DNA from: an uncultured Saprospiraceae bacterium | GTDB taxonomy: Bacteria; Bacteroidota; Bacteroidia; Chitinophagales; Saprospiraceae | Assembly (NCBI GenBank): GCA_937928575.1 | Contig: CALFWW010000239.1 | Coordinates: forward strand, 1-37,007 | Length of the DNA: 37,007 bases | Direction of reading: 5' to 3' | In this document: in pieces, positions 24,769 through 32,807 of the stretch | How the letters are laid out: every line of letters starts with the position of its first letter | Numbering within the stretch: position 1 is the stretch's first letter | Program-made: the position numbers and the translations under genes | The notes under the pieces: generated by a model | What the model saw: only the letters and a program-made list of their open reading frames with translations | Told to the model about the DNA's origin: nothing | Database searches by the model: none

Positions 24769-26094
24769 ATGTTCCCTACCTTACCAAAAGTATTCAAATC
24801 ATATGGCTTGCCTGCAGACGTGCGGACGCTACTACTTTTACGAAAAGCGATGGATAAAGGATTGGTCAAAACATTAGGAGATATTTATGTCATTCTCAAA
24901 AGTATTGTTGTAAAAGATCCTAAAAAAATTGGGCCGTACACGCGTGCGTATTATGATTATTTTCTGAGCATCGAAATCAATCCAGGTGAACGACTCGATG
25001 AAGCAATTGAGCGTTCTTCGACTTTTGAAAAGTGGCTAGAAAATTTTGAATTGAATGACAGAGATCGAGCAGATTGGACGATGGATGATAAAATCAATCG
25101 TTTTTTAGATGAAGTGCACATCACTAGTTACGACATACAGAAAGTCTTGGACGGGAAGAAATTGTTTGAAGAAGATGATCCAAGATTGAAAGACGAGGGT
25201 GGTGGCGGAATGGAAGATGCAGAGAGAAGAAAACTTGAAAAAGCAGCTGATTATTTGGGAATTGATTTAGAAGAATTGCTGGAACGAATGGAACAAATTG
25301 CCAAGGAACAAATGGATCGACATGAAGGTGGAAGTCATTGGATTGGACGTTTTGGAATTTCTCCTTATGGTAATGGTGGTGCTGCTTTTGGTGGAATTAG
25401 AGTAGGTGGATCGGGTGGTGGCAAAATGGCCAGAGCAGTCATTGATGATCCAAGATATTTTCCGGTTGATATGGATGCAAGATTGAGAGACGATAATGTT
25501 GATGCCGCATTGGCTGCACTAAAAGGAGTCATTGAGGAAAGTGCAATTGAAGAATTAGATGTCAACAAAACCATTAAAGACGGATTGGAAAGGGGAGGAT
25601 TGTTCCTTCCTGAAATGAAAGATGTCACCAATGAAAAGATGCAAATCCTATTGCTAATTGACAACGGTGGTTATTCCATGGACCCTCACATACATAGTGT
25701 TACAAAACTCTTCAAAAAAATGAAGACACGTTTTGCGCATGATATGGAAACGTTTTATTTCCACAACACGATTTACAAACAAGTCTATTCTGATGAACGT
25801 CGCACTAAAGGAATGACCATCGATCGACTTTGTGATTATGATCCTAACTATATGGTTTTTATTGTAGGCGATGCCGCCATGGCTCCTTACGAATTAAACC
25901 AACAAAGCTATCACGACTGGATGCAAATCAAGGAAAAATTTAAGAAAATCGCTTGGTTGAATCCTGATAGTATGCGCGCCTGGAGTTATTCTGAGACTTG
26001 TATTTTTTTGGGTAAGATGTTTCCGATGTATACCTTGACTCCTAAGGGGATTGAGGATGCAGTGCGAGAGATGAATAAGATTCGACGGATGTGA
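24769..26094 (+). CDS. CoxE-like VWA domain protein, MoxR partner
   Basis: A 441-aa cytosolic protein. The N-terminal ~150 residues are helical and charged. A Gly-rich segment (about 187-220, FGISPYGNGGAAFGG and VGGSGGGKM) leads into a C-terminal von Willebrand factor A domain of the CoxE type. The metal-ion-dependent adhesion site is altered: where D-x-S-x-S is expected, the sequence is DNGGYS (298-303) in LLLIDNGGYSMDPH, so only Asp298 is retained in register. IVGDAAMAPYEL is the second VWA loop. With the MoxR ATPase upstream it forms the classic two-gene MoxR-VWA module; the client protein is not encoded nearby. Confidence 0.88.
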   Translation: MFPTLPKVFKSYGLPADVRTLLLLRKAMDKGLVKTLGDIYVILKSIVVKDPKKIGPYTRAYYDYFLSIEINPGERLDEAIERSSTFEKWLENFELNDRDRADWTMDDKINRFLDEVHITSYDIQKVLDGKKLFEEDDPRLKDEGGGGMEDAERRKLEKAADYLGIDLEELLERMEQIAKEQMDRHEGGSHWIGRFGISPYGNGGAAFGGIRVGGSGGGKMARAVIDDPRYFPVDMDARLRDDNVDAALAALKGVIEESAIEELDVNKTIKDGLERGGLFLPEMKDVTNEKMQILLLIDNGGYSMDPHIHSVTKLFKKMKTRFAHDMETFYFHNTIYKQVYSDERRTKGMTIDRLCDYDPNYMVFIVGDAAMAPYELNQQSYHDWMQIKEKFKKIAWLNPDSMRAWSYSETCIFLGKMFPMYTLTPKGIEDAVREMNKIRRM

Positions 26095-26097
26095 TTT

Positions 26098-26236
26098 GAT
26101 ATGGGATGGTTTTCGATATGGGATGGTTTTCGATATGGGATGCTCCCATATCTTGGGTGTATATCGTTCCTTTGGAACTTTATGGATACTAGTTCCGAAG
26201 GAAGGATATAAGCACTAGTGATGGGAATTCCATCAC
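26098..26236. repeat. Multi-hairpin palindromic repeat, copy 1, with 17-bp tandem prefix
   Basis: It starts with two exact 17-bp tandem units GATATGGGATGGTTTTC (26098-26114, 26115-26131) and a partial third. Then follow hairpin 1 (GATATGGGA-TGC-TCCCATATC, 26132-26152), a long imperfect palindrome (TATATCGTTCCTTTGGAACT against AGTTCCGAAGGAAGGATATA) and hairpin 3 (GTGATGG-GAATT-CCATCAC, 26218-26236). It fills the gap between the convergent VWA and TonB-like genes and may act as a bidirectional terminator. Further copies: 27156-27273 and 28158-28204. Confidence 0.8.
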
Positions 26237-26270
26237 AAAATGTCATCACAAAATCCCAATCACAAACCCA

Positions 26271-26816
26271 TCAAGATTTATTTCTTGATTTCCTTTTCTT
26301 TTCTTTTGTAGTTTTACTTTTCTCCAACCTAAACTTTATCGGTAAATTAAAATAAACATCAACTGGCTTTCCGCGCTGCAGACCAGGTATCCATTTTTCT
26401 GGCATCTCGTTCATTAATCCCACAACCCGCATTGCTTCTTCTCCACAGCCATCTCCGATATTTCTAATCAAACTTGGCTCTTGAATCATTCCATTAGTAT
26501 CAATTATAAATCGAACAATGACCGTACCTTCCGTACTTTTGGCTCTTGCTGCTTCTGGATACTTTACATTTTCATAGATAAATTCCAACATCTTTTTTTG
26601 AGAACAAGATTTTCTTTCCATCTTATCCTCAACTTCCTCACAACCTGGAAATCGCGGCATTACTTCTACAACTTTGAATATTTCAGATTCAACTAAATCC
26701 TTTTTTGGTTCTTCTGAAATTACTGTTTCTGCTTCTTGAGCATTGACAAATAAAACGGAACAGAAAAAAATCAGGCCGATTAGTGTCAATTGGTTTAATA
26801 ATTTAGGTATCATCAT
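26271..26816 (-). CDS. TonB C-terminal domain protein without membrane anchor
   Basis: A 181-aa protein with a cleavable signal peptide (MMIPKLLNQLTLIGLIFFCS, ending near VNAQ). A short acidic linker follows, then a TonB C-terminal domain (about 60-165): EVMPRFPGCEE, FIYENVKYPEAARAKSTEGT, VIVRFIIDTNGMIQEPSLIR, and WIPGLQRGKPVDVYFNLPIK. The tail is basic (KTTKEKKRKSRNKS). Classical TonB has an uncleaved N-terminal span for ExbBD; here the leader looks cleavable, so the protein is a periplasmic or lipid-free TonB-domain protein, a type abundant in Bacteroidota. Energy transduction should not be assumed. Confidence 0.88.
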   Translation of the reverse strand: MMIPKLLNQLTLIGLIFFCSVLFVNAQEAETVISEEPKKDLVESEIFKVVEVMPRFPGCEEVEDKMERKSCSQKKMLEFIYENVKYPEAARAKSTEGTVIVRFIIDTNGMIQEPSLIRNIGDGCGEEAMRVVGLMNEMPEKWIPGLQRGKPVDVYFNLPIKFRLEKSKTTKEKKRKSRNKS

Positions 26817-26990
26817 TTTTTGTTTTTGATTTAAGAATGGAATCTAAGTAAGTATACGAAATAAATAAGCGCAACAATTATTATACACAATTTTAAAATT
26901 ACTTTAACATCAATTTGACTAGTTATCAGGATGATTGAAAGCATATTGTTGTATTTATAGTACAGCTAACCCCTACTTAAAAAAAAATTA
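26817..26990. other. Non-coding upstream region of the TonB-like gene
   Basis: Left part of the 470-base gap between the divergent TonB-like and lipoprotein genes. It is AT-rich with no open frame or hairpin of note. The rest of the gap is taken up by the tRNA-Ser remnant (26991-27058), an unremarkable stretch, and repeat copy 2 (27156-27273). Confidence 0.4.
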
Positions 26991-27058
26991 GCGGAAGATA
27001 AAGTTTTCGAACCCTCATCCTTTCAGATGGTACGGTTTTCAAGACCGCTTATGCACCA
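26991..27058 (-). pseudogene. Decayed tRNA-Ser (UGA) remnant
   Basis: Read on the minus strand, GCGGT-CTTGAAA-ACCGT is an intact anticodon stem-loop with anticodon TGA (27041-27039). A long variable region, GAGGGTTCGAAA (T-arm 5' half and loop) and TATCTTCCGC (3' acceptor strand) follow, then a run of T. The 5' acceptor strand GCGGAAG and a normal D-arm are missing, and the 3' half of the T stem no longer pairs. It is therefore a 3'-biased tRNA-Ser fragment, not a working tRNA. Confidence 0.55.
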
Positions 27059-27155
27059 ATGTGTTTATTAGTATCATTTTATTTTAGATTCTTTTGGCCT
27101 TTGAGTGTATAACTTGGATTTTTATGGATAAGTTCCTGCTATCTGGGGTTTTTTC

Positions 27156-27273
27156 GATATGGGATTTTCCCATATCTTGGGTTTATATCGTTCCTTTGGA
27201 ACTTGTACGGAACTTACATCCCCAAAGTTCCAAAGGAACGATATAAGCACCAGTGATGGGAAAATCCCATCAC
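27156..27273. repeat. Multi-hairpin palindromic repeat, copy 2
   Basis: The most symmetrical copy: hairpin 1 GATATGGGA-TTT-TCCCATATC (27156-27176); a long central palindrome from TATATCGTTCCTTTGGAACT (from 27184) to AGTTCCAAAGGAACGATATA (ending 27245); hairpin 3 GTGATGGGA-AAA-TCCCATCAC (27253-27273). It ends 13 bases before the ATG of the lipoprotein gene, so hairpin 3 would sit in or next to its leader. Confidence 0.85.
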
Positions 27274-27286
27274 AAAAAAAATCAAC

Positions 27287-28135
27287 ATGAGAACGCTATC
27301 TTTCATATCAATGCTACTCCTCCTTTCTTCTTGCACCGCCAATCACAACAATGAAAAAATGAGGCAAAAAATTGACGCACTTCCATTCACCAAAACAATT
27401 TTGGAAATCAAGGTAGATTCAAATGATAACCATCTAGACACAATTTCTATAACAAAATACAAATATGATCAGTCTGAAAAATTAAAAGCAGAACATACTA
27501 CTTACAATTCCAAAGAGTATGAATCAAATTGGCTGAGTTACTTTGATGAAAAAGAAGATCTATTTTATAAAGAAGGTGATTTGGGTAATGATTTCAAATC
27601 AATATTTTGGACGGAGAAAAATAGCAATGGAATTGTAACAAAATCCTTTCAATTGGAATGGAATGAAAAAAATGAATTTGACACGATCATTATGAATCAT
27701 ACTGACATAATTCCATTAGAAGATGGTTATACGAAATCCATAATTAAATCAAAACATGCTAGGTTCAAGGAAATTAAAGGGATACATGAGCGAATATTTG
27801 ATGATGAAGAAAAATTAGTCAAGGTTTATATGATTCTAAATAAAGATACCACAAGACTTGATGAACTGTTTTATGAGAATACGAAATTAGTTCAAACAAT
27901 TTCAAAAATTAATTCGAATAAAGACACTTCAAAATTAATTCTGAATTACAACGCTGACGAAAAAATTATCAACGAAAAAACAATAAAGTACAATCAAGGA
28001 GAGGAGTACATCACCTCATATCTTGAAAACATTTACAATGAGTCTGGAGAAAAAGTAAAATCAATAAGAGAGGATTATGAAAATGAAAACAAAGTGTTTG
28101 TGAAATACATAATCATTCCAACAAATGAGAAATGA
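27287..28135 (+). CDS. Hypothetical lipoprotein with YD/MORN-like beta repeats
   Basis: A 282-aa protein I cannot name. The lipoprotein signal MRTLSFISMLLLLSSC (Cys16) is clear. The rest consists of short beta segments separated by charged turns (ITKYKYDQSEKLKAEHTTY, WLSYFDEKEDLFYKEGD, YTKSIIKSKHARFKEIKG, RIFDDEEKLVKVYMILN, LNYNADEKIINEKTIKYN), like degenerate YD-type or toxin-antitoxin YwqK-type repeats. The protein at 35190-35918 has a similar rhythm without the lipobox. The gene is bracketed by repeat copies 2 and 3, only 13 bases from its start and 22 bases after its stop. Confidence 0.72.
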   Translation: MRTLSFISMLLLLSSCTANHNNEKMRQKIDALPFTKTILEIKVDSNDNHLDTISITKYKYDQSEKLKAEHTTYNSKEYESNWLSYFDEKEDLFYKEGDLGNDFKSIFWTEKNSNGIVTKSFQLEWNEKNEFDTIIMNHTDIIPLEDGYTKSIIKSKHARFKEIKGIHERIFDDEEKLVKVYMILNKDTTRLDELFYENTKLVQTISKINSNKDTSKLILNYNADEKIINEKTIKYNQGEEYITSYLENIYNESGEKVKSIREDYENENKVFVKYIIIPTNEK

Positions 28136-28157
28136 AACATGGCTTTTACTTCCCAAA

Positions 28158-28204
28158 AGTTCCAAAGGAACGATATAAACCCCAACGATGGGAGCATCCC
28201 ATCG
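28158..28204. repeat. Multi-hairpin palindromic repeat, copy 3 (right half only)
   Basis: AGTTCCAAAGGAACGATATA (28158-28177), identical to the right arm of copy 2's central palindrome, followed by hairpin CGATGGGA-GCA-TCCCATCG (28186-28204). The left half is absent. It occupies the gap between the convergent lipoprotein and cytidine deaminase genes. Confidence 0.8.
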
Positions 28205-28217
28205 TGAAAATCACCCC

Positions 28218-28721
28218 CTACAATACACTACCATCAAAACCCAAAGGCAACAAATCCATTCCACTCCTAACTTCATAGACCTCACCAGTCTCACCTTGCA
28301 TTATGATCTTCATTTTTGTGTTGTGCTTATACTCCGCTTCTGCAATCGATTGACGGCAAGCACCACATGGTGAAATCGGTTTATTTAGCGCATGATTTTT
28401 ACTGGTCGCCGTCACTGCAATCGCAACCACCGGTACCCCTTGAAATTGCGAATCCGCAGTGGCCAACGCAACCCGCTCCGCACAAATGCACATCGTGTAA
28501 GCCGCATTTTCCTGATTGGAACCACGCAAAATAATTCCGTTGTCTAACAAAATCGCAGCACCAACTTTAAATTGAGAATATGGAGAATAAGAGTCCTCCA
28601 TAGCAGCTTTGGCTTCTGCTAACAATTTTTGATCCGCTTGCGTCATCGAAGCAGGCGAGTCATAAACTTTGATCGCTGTTTTGATAACTAATTCTCGTGT
28701 TCCTGTTTTTGAATGTTCCAT
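28218..28721 (-). CDS. cdd: Cytidine deaminase
   Basis: Deaminates cytidine and deoxycytidine to uridine forms in pyrimidine salvage; cytosolic and zinc-dependent. The zinc/catalytic motif is C80-A-E82 (TMCICAERVAL), and the second zinc pair is PCGACRQ with Cys119 and Cys122. SPYSQFKVGAAIL is the family's N-terminal substrate-site motif. At 167 aa it is slightly longer than the usual tetrameric enzyme (~130 aa), with an extra ~30-residue N-terminus. Confidence 0.94.
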   Translation of the reverse strand: MEHSKTGTRELVIKTAIKVYDSPASMTQADQKLLAEAKAAMEDSYSPYSQFKVGAAILLDNGIILRGSNQENAAYTMCICAERVALATADSQFQGVPVVAIAVTATSKNHALNKPISPCGACRQSIAEAEYKHNTKMKIIMQGETGEVYEVRSGMDLLPLGFDGSVL

Positions 28722-28909
28722 ATTGATTTATTAGACTGCATTCTGGGCTAAAGGTTACGAATTAACGATTTATTATCCCTAAAAACCTTCATTTAACGTC
28801 AAAATGTATTTTATTTGAAGCTTATTTTAAATTGAGCAATGCGGCCTTTGAGTGATGCAGGGAAATAAAGTTAAGGAATTCATTTCAATTACAGACAAAT
28901 TTGGGGAAT

Positions 28910-30250
28910 ATGATGAATAAGATATTGATAATCGGCGCTGGTAGATCTTCTACCGCCTTGATTAATTACGTACTGAAACAAGCGGAACAATTCAATTGGA
29001 TGGTGACCGTTGCCGATACCAATCCTAAATTAGCAGAAGATAAAATTAATCTGCATCCAAATGGAAAGGCAGCATGGTTGGATGTCATGAATGTCAATGA
29101 TCGTCGAGATTTGATAGCCAGAACTGATATTGTAGTTTCATTGTTACCCGCTCACTTACACATTGAAGTTGCCTATGATTGTATCCGTCAAAATAAGCAT
29201 TTAATCACCGCTTCTTACGTGTCTAAAGAGATGTACCAACTAGGAGAACAAGTACGGGATCGCAATCTGATTTTCATGGGAGAAATGGGTTTAGATCCTG
29301 GAATCGACCATATGTCGGCAATGCAAAAAATAAATGAGATTAAAGACAAAGGCGGGAAATTGCACTCATTTTGTTCGTATACAGGTGGACTAATTGCTCC
29401 TGAAAGTGATGACAATCCATGGCATTATAAATTCACTTGGAATCCTAGAAATGTCGTGATGGCAGGTCAAGGTACGGCACAATATCTGGAAAATGGAAAG
29501 TACAAATACATTCCTTATAACAGACTGTTTGAGACCACTCGCCCGATTCACATTGATGGCGTGGGAGATTATGAAGTCTATGCCAATCGCGATTCTTTAT
29601 TGTATCGCGAAGTTTATGGCTTGAAAGATATTCCAAATATTTTGAGAGGAACCATCCGACATAAAGGATACTGTGAAGCGTGGAATGCTTTTGTCAAATT
29701 AGGTCTTACCGATGATTCTTACCCAATTTTAGAATCCGAAAATTCTACTTATTTAAGTTTCATGGAATCTTATTTGGATAAAAAAATTCCTGGTGCAACG
29801 GTAAAAGAAAGAGTTGCCAATTTCCTTGAAGTAGATCCTGAAGGAGAAATAATGTCGAAAATTGAATGGTTGGGATTATTCAGAAAGAAGAAGATAAAAT
29901 TAAAACAAGCAACTCCCGCGTTGATATTGGAAGATTTATTACTTAAAAAATGGGCACTAAAACCAACTGACAAAGACATGATTTTGATGGTTCATGAATT
30001 TGAGTATGAATTAAAAGGAAAGAATAAAAAATTGACTTCCACTATGGTGCTAAAAGGAAGAGATTCTATAGATACTGCGATGTCCAGATTGGTCGGTCTA
30101 CCGCTGGGTGTTTTTGTAAAACTAGTCATGCAAGGAAGCATTCAATCAAAAGGGGTGCAAATTCCAGTAATGCCAGAAGTCTACAATCCAGTCTTGAAAG
30201 AATTGGAAGATTATGATGTAAAATTTATTGACAAGGAAGTGGATTTGTAA
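28910..30250 (+). CDS. Saccharopine dehydrogenase family oxidoreductase
   Basis: A 446-aa NAD(P)-dependent dehydrogenase of the saccharopine reductase (LYS9/AASS) type. The Rossmann motif ILIIGAGRSSTALINY is at the N-terminus, and GEMGLDPGIDHMSAM is the diagnostic substrate-loop segment. The C-terminal saccharopine domain covers the latter half (LSFMESYLDKKIPG, MILMVHEFEYELKGKNKKL). It probably acts in lysine degradation. The frame can begin at a TTG (28901); the ATG pair at 28910/28913 follows a GGGG stretch and is preferred. The MOP flippase follows after 11 bases. It is only distantly related in sequence to the carboxynorspermidine synthase at 32808. Confidence 0.9.
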   Translation: MMNKILIIGAGRSSTALINYVLKQAEQFNWMVTVADTNPKLAEDKINLHPNGKAAWLDVMNVNDRRDLIARTDIVVSLLPAHLHIEVAYDCIRQNKHLITASYVSKEMYQLGEQVRDRNLIFMGEMGLDPGIDHMSAMQKINEIKDKGGKLHSFCSYTGGLIAPESDDNPWHYKFTWNPRNVVMAGQGTAQYLENGKYKYIPYNRLFETTRPIHIDGVGDYEVYANRDSLLYREVYGLKDIPNILRGTIRHKGYCEAWNAFVKLGLTDDSYPILESENSTYLSFMESYLDKKIPGATVKERVANFLEVDPEGEIMSKIEWLGLFRKKKIKLKQATPALILEDLLLKKWALKPTDKDMILMVHEFEYELKGKNKKLTSTMVLKGRDSIDTAMSRLVGLPLGVFVKLVMQGSIQSKGVQIPVMPEVYNPVLKELEDYDVKFIDKEVDL

Positions 30251-30261
30251 ACATCCTGTTA

Positions 30262-31551
30262 ATGGATACCGTAAAAGCACTACAATTTTATAAAATACTT
30301 CAACAAGTTGCCTTAATAGGTGTTAGTATTCTTTTTGCTAAAATTGGGTTGTCAACAGATGCAATAGGAATGTATGAATTGCTCTTTTTTGTCGGAGCTG
30401 TATTTACATTCTTTTGGGTCAATGGCATTATGCATGGAATTTTACCGGTCTATCCAGCACTAAATGAGGAGGAAAAGCGAAGTTTTATCTTCACGAATTA
30501 CTTCACTTTTTTGATGCTATCCCTTATCGTTTTTACGATCTTATCTTTAGGCAAAAAATTCATCCTTCCAATGCTCACAGGTCACCAATCCATTCCACAT
30601 TTCTACTTATTCCTGATTTTTCTGACGATTAATTTGCCAACCTATTTAGTAGAACACATTTATTTATTGCAAAACAAAGCTTACAAAATTATTTCATGGG
30701 GAATTTTTTCTTTTGTTGGGTATGCACTCGTTGTAATTGCACCTTTATTGTTAGGATATGATTTAACCTACAGTTTTTATGGTTTAATAGGATTGGCAAT
30801 TTTGAAACATTTATGGACATTAAGCATTGTCATTCAAGATAGCAATTGGAAGTGGAGTAGGAGGATAGCCAATGAAGTATTTTCAGTCTCAAGCCCACTT
30901 GTCTTGTACGCATTTATCGGAGGTTTCCCCATTTTATTTGATAAGTGGCTGGTCAGTTGGTGGTTTCAAGAAGAGTCGGTATTTGCGATCTTCTCCTATG
31001 GTGCTCGCGAATTACCTTTGGCTACCGCTATGGCAAGTGCTTTAAGTGCTGCTTTGATTCCTCAAATTTCTGAAAATATACAAAAAGGCTTGGCAGAGCT
31101 GAAAAGTCGATCCACTAATTTGATGCACCTCATTTTCCCGATTGGAATTTTTCTCGTCGCTATCAATGAAATACTATTTCCAATTATTTTTAATTTCGAG
31201 TTCAAACAAAGTGCGCTCGTATTCAATGTATATTTGCTGATTATTATTTCTAGATTAATTTTCCCTCAAAGTGTTTTAATCGCCAAAAAAGAAACGAAAC
31301 CGATGTTGTGGATTTCAATTGTCGAATTATTAATTAATGTCGTTTTGAGCTTGATGTTGATACAGCAATTTGGCATACTAGGAGTCGCCTTCGCAACTTT
31401 TATTGCTTATTTATTTGAAAAAATTGCCATCGCTTTTGTTGTGAGAAGAAAATTCGGAATTGCTTTTTCAGAGTATACGAATGTGAAGTGGTTGGTAGGC
31501 TATAGCTTTATTTTAATTTGTGTTTATCTTGTTGGCATATTTAACACATAG
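30262..31551 (+). CDS. MOP-superfamily polysaccharide flippase (Wzx/MurJ-like)
   Basis: A 429-aa integral membrane protein with about 12 hydrophobic helices, the usual number for lipid-linked oligosaccharide flippases and related exporters (for example MDTVKALQFYKILQQVALIG, LLFFVGAVFTFFWVNGIMHG, FFLVAINEILFPIIF-like and VLSLMLIQQFGILGVAFATF segments). The glycine-containing repeat GILGVAFATFIAYLFEKI in the penultimate helices is typical of the fold. No glycosyltransferase or polymerase genes are next to it, so the substrate is unknown. It is cotranscribed with the upstream saccharopine dehydrogenase, judging by the 11-base gap. Confidence 0.83.
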   Translation: MDTVKALQFYKILQQVALIGVSILFAKIGLSTDAIGMYELLFFVGAVFTFFWVNGIMHGILPVYPALNEEEKRSFIFTNYFTFLMLSLIVFTILSLGKKFILPMLTGHQSIPHFYLFLIFLTINLPTYLVEHIYLLQNKAYKIISWGIFSFVGYALVVIAPLLLGYDLTYSFYGLIGLAILKHLWTLSIVIQDSNWKWSRRIANEVFSVSSPLVLYAFIGGFPILFDKWLVSWWFQEESVFAIFSYGARELPLATAMASALSAALIPQISENIQKGLAELKSRSTNLMHLIFPIGIFLVAINEILFPIIFNFEFKQSALVFNVYLLIIISRLIFPQSVLIAKKETKPMLWISIVELLINVVLSLMLIQQFGILGVAFATFIAYLFEKIAIAFVVRRKFGIAFSEYTNVKWLVGYSFILICVYLVGIFNT

Positions 31552-31578
31552 TTTTTTTACGCAGAGAGCGTATTTTAA

Positions 31579-31672
31579 CACATAGACCACAATAGATACA
31601 TAGATGCACATAGAAAAGCCACACTCACGTCCTGCCTATATGAATCTATGTTTCTCTGTGATCTATGTGGTG
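31579..31672. repeat. CACATAGA-type inverted repeat
   Basis: Left arm CACATAGACCACAATAGATA... (from 31579) and right arm ending ATCTATGTGG (31672) are imperfect inverted copies: reading the right arm in reverse complement gives CACATAGATCACAGAGAAAC in the same register. Short CATAGA units recur inside each arm. Flanking TTTTTTACGC and AAAAACGTGCG extend the symmetry. It lies between the convergent flippase and ureohydrolase genes, where it may act as a terminator. Confidence 0.65.
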
Positions 31673-31683
31673 AAAAACGTGCG

Positions 31684-32736
31684 CTATTTGTTGTATCCTA
31701 ACAAATTAGCTAGTTTGTAAACCAACCTCGCCCCAACATTCCCATCAATAGATTCCACAGTACCATTCACCTCACAAACATCAAATCCAATAATCGTTCG
31801 ACCACTAGCCACCAATTTCTTCAAAATAAAAATAGCTTCTTGATAGGAGAGTCCACCTGGAACTGGTGTTCCCGTGTTTGGACAAAGTTCAGGAGACAAA
31901 CCATCCACATCAAAACTGACATAGACTTTTTGAGGAAGTGAAAATATGATCTGATCTACAATTCTCTCAAAAGTATTTCCAGCAAACTGTTGACGTCGAA
32001 TCAAATGATCATAAAAAATACTGATTTTATCTGAATGCTTTTCAACAAATGCCAATTCCTCTTCACAATAATCCCGAATGCCAACTTGTGTCAATTTCGT
32101 TACCGACTTTATTTTTGTAAGTGTATTGTGATAAATTGAAGCATGACTCCATTCAAAACCTTCATAAGCTTTTCGCAAATCCATGTGCGCATCGATTTGA
32201 AGAATGCCGAAGTTTTCATGCATTTCACCCAATGCCTTTAAATATCCATAGGGAGTGCTGTGATCTCCACCAACTAATCCAACCAATTTTCCAGATTCCA
32301 AAATTGCTTTTGATTGCACATAAATCCAATTATTCAACCGTTCGCAAGCATCATTGATTTCATCGTACATCGCCAAGATATTGTGATTCTCTTCCGGAAT
32401 TCCACCTCCTTCCAAATAATCAATCACCCGAATGGCCTTCTCCCGCATTTGCATATTCAGAGAAACCAAATTAGCATCCACCGGTCTCATAAAAATCCCC
32501 ATTTTCCAAGCATCCGGTACATCCACATCCAATAAATCCAATTGATAAGACGCTTCCAAAATCAATTCTGGTCCATTCGAAGTACCACCAGCAGCGGAAG
32601 TGGTGACGTCCCAAGGCGCTGGCAATAACACCACCTTTGCCTCTTTTTCATTAAACGGTAAGCCTATAAATCGACCATTCGTTTGACCAATTCCATTCGG
32701 ATCAAAAGCAGCAATTTTTTTCTCTTTTTTTGACAT
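31684..32736 (-). CDS. Agmatinase/arginase-family ureohydrolase
   Basis: A 350-aa binuclear manganese hydrolase that removes urea from a guanidino compound. The ATG at 32736 (MSKKEKKIAAFDP) is chosen; an earlier start at 32814 would overlap the divergent gene. Metal-site motifs are in place: GGDHS (157-161), QIDAHMDLR with DAHMD at 183-187, and SFDVD (275-279) followed by LCPNTGTPVPGG. Agmatinase activity would yield putrescine, which fits the divergent neighbour that consumes polyamine precursors (carboxynorspermidine synthase). Arginase or formimidoylglutamase remain possible. The protein has an unusually long N-terminal region (about 50 residues) before the fold. Confidence 0.85.
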   Translation of the reverse strand: MSKKEKKIAAFDPNGIGQTNGRFIGLPFNEKEAKVVLLPAPWDVTTSAAGGTSNGPELILEASYQLDLLDVDVPDAWKMGIFMRPVDANLVSLNMQMREKAIRVIDYLEGGGIPEENHNILAMYDEINDACERLNNWIYVQSKAILESGKLVGLVGGDHSTPYGYLKALGEMHENFGILQIDAHMDLRKAYEGFEWSHASIYHNTLTKIKSVTKLTQVGIRDYCEEELAFVEKHSDKISIFYDHLIRRQQFAGNTFERIVDQIIFSLPQKVYVSFDVDGLSPELCPNTGTPVPGGLSYQEAIFILKKLVASGRTIIGFDVCEVNGTVESIDGNVGARLVYKLANLLGYNK

Positions 32737-32762
32737 TATTAAAAAATGAATTAATAGATTTG
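32729..32762 (+). promoter_or_regulatory. Promoter of the carboxynorspermidine synthase gene
   Basis: TTTG (32729-32732), a 22-base spacer and TAGATTTG (32755-32762) match both Bacteroidota promoter boxes (TTTG and TAnnTTTG) at an accepted spacing. The predicted start is about 40 bases before the ATG 32808. The -33 box overlaps the first codons of the divergent ureohydrolase gene. Confidence 0.6.
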
Positions 32763-32807
32763 CCGAGTAAATTTTAAGTATTTCACCACCTAAAAATACG
32801 TTATAAA

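Noticed and set aside
26098-26148. Tandem 17-bp units considered as a CRISPR array
   Set aside because: The units are contiguous without spacers, only two or three in number, and there are no cas genes.
26991-27058. Functional tRNA-Ser gene
   Set aside because: The 5' acceptor strand and D-arm are missing and the T stem does not close, so it is reported as a remnant only.
27156-28204. Repeat copies 2 and 3 with the enclosed lipoprotein gene as an insertion sequence
   Set aside because: No transposase is encoded between them, copy 3 is only half an element, and no target duplication is evident; kept only as a possible passenger unit.
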